DNA from: Flavobacteriales bacterium
Lineage (GTDB): Bacteria; Bacteroidota; Bacteroidia; Flavobacteriales; BACL11
Reading direction: 5' to 3'
Assembly: GCA_002730985.1 (NCBI GenBank)
Contig: PCBP01000021.1
Location: 1-16,628 of the forward strand
Length of the DNA: 16,628 bases
Below are positions 16,346-16,628 of the stretch, one piece after another. The position numbers and the translations under genes are program-made. The notes beneath the pieces are model-generated. The model did not search any database. It was not told the origin of the DNA and saw only the letters and a program-made list of their open reading frames with translations. Position 1 is the first letter of the stretch. Every line of letters begins with the position of its first letter.

Positions 16346-16628
16346 ATGATTTACGAATTTAATGGATATAAACCTGTAATAGATCCATCTTCTTTCATTC
16401 ATAAAGAAGCTACCATTATTGGCAATGTAATCATTGGAAAAGATGTATATGTAGGTCCAGGCGCATCACTTAGAGGAGACTGGGGACAGATTATCGTTAA
16501 AAATGGATGTAACATCCAAGATAATTGTATTGTACATATTTTTCCTGGAAAAGATGTAATACTTGAGGAGAATGCGCACATTGGGCATGGTGCTATTATT
16601 CATGGTGCTAACATTGGAAAAAACTCAC
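16346..16628 (+). CDS. paaY: Hexapeptide-repeat thioesterase PaaY (3' part missing)
   Basis: PaaY is a left-handed beta-helix (gamma-carbonic-anhydrase-like) protein that hydrolyses a blocked 2-hydroxycyclohepta-1,4,6-triene-1-formyl-CoA by-product and so acts with PaaI as a safety valve (family knowledge). The 94 codons present include IIGNVIIGKDVYVGPGASLRGDWG (about 24-47) and NIQDNC (56-61). Candidate zinc ligands are His64 in CIVH, His81 in HIGH and His86 in IIHG, all in the expected order. The gene starts 1 base after the paaJ stop and runs off the window, so the C-terminal half is unseen. Resemblance to E. coli PaaY and position next to paaJ make the name secure over other hexapeptide acyltransferases. 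Confidence 0.93.
   Translation, partial: MIYEFNGYKPVIDPSSFIHKEATIIGNVIIGKDVYVGPGASLRGDWGQIIVKNGCNIQDNCIVHIFPGKDVILEENAHIGHGAIIHGANIGKNS

Overview
The window looks like chromosomal DNA of an AT-rich flavobacterium (Bacteroidota), probably marine or free-living. Four things point that way: overall base composition, several close matches to the Bacteroidota promoter pattern (TTTG, a gap of 18-19 bases, then TAnnTTTG), a type IX secretion (T9SS) C-terminal sorting tail on one protein, and closest remembered resemblance of the housekeeping genes to that phylum. The species cannot be named from the sequence alone.

Region 1 (1-3171) is housekeeping. It holds the 3' part of an RhlE-like DEAD-box RNA helicase, which converges with the translational GTPase gene typA/bipA, the two ending only 2 bases apart. 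On the minus strand upstream of typA lie tRNA-Ser(GCT) and tRNA-Pro(TGG), each preceded by a recognisable promoter; no separate typA promoter is visible. Region 2 (3172-7733) is a three-gene plus-strand unit for a family-5 (peptide/nickel type) ABC importer: a binding lipoprotein and two permeases. Both permeases carry large insertions and there is no ATPase gene beside them.

Region 3 (7770-16628, running off the right end) is a phenylacetate (paa) catabolic cluster. paaE, the reductase of the phenylacetyl-CoA epoxidase, is on the minus strand. It diverges from a tightly packed plus-strand operon paaA-B-C-D-G-H-I, then a gene for a secreted cytochrome c/copper monooxygenase-like protein, then paaJ and the start of paaY. 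Gaps run from a 14-base overlap to 41 bases. PaaABCE would epoxidise the ring of phenylacetyl-CoA, PaaD would help assemble or repair the metal centre, PaaG would isomerise the epoxide to the oxepin, PaaH and PaaJ would carry out the beta-oxidation-like steps to acetyl-CoA and succinyl-CoA, and PaaI and PaaY would release trapped CoA thioesters. The CoA ligase (PaaK), the ring-opening enzyme (PaaZ), the hydratase PaaF and a regulator are not in this window.

Two observations stand out. First, the gene between paaI and paaJ encodes an exported protein with an N-terminal CxxCH haem site, a full set of candidate peptidylglycine-monooxygenase-type copper ligands (HH, H, HxH, M) and a T9SS tail. 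It would act outside the cell although every other product of the operon is cytosolic. Second, the 117-base paaE/paaA divergent region holds four copies of one 6-base half-site (TATCAT/ATGATA), arranged as two inverted pairs placed over the two predicted promoters, a good candidate operator for an unseen regulator.
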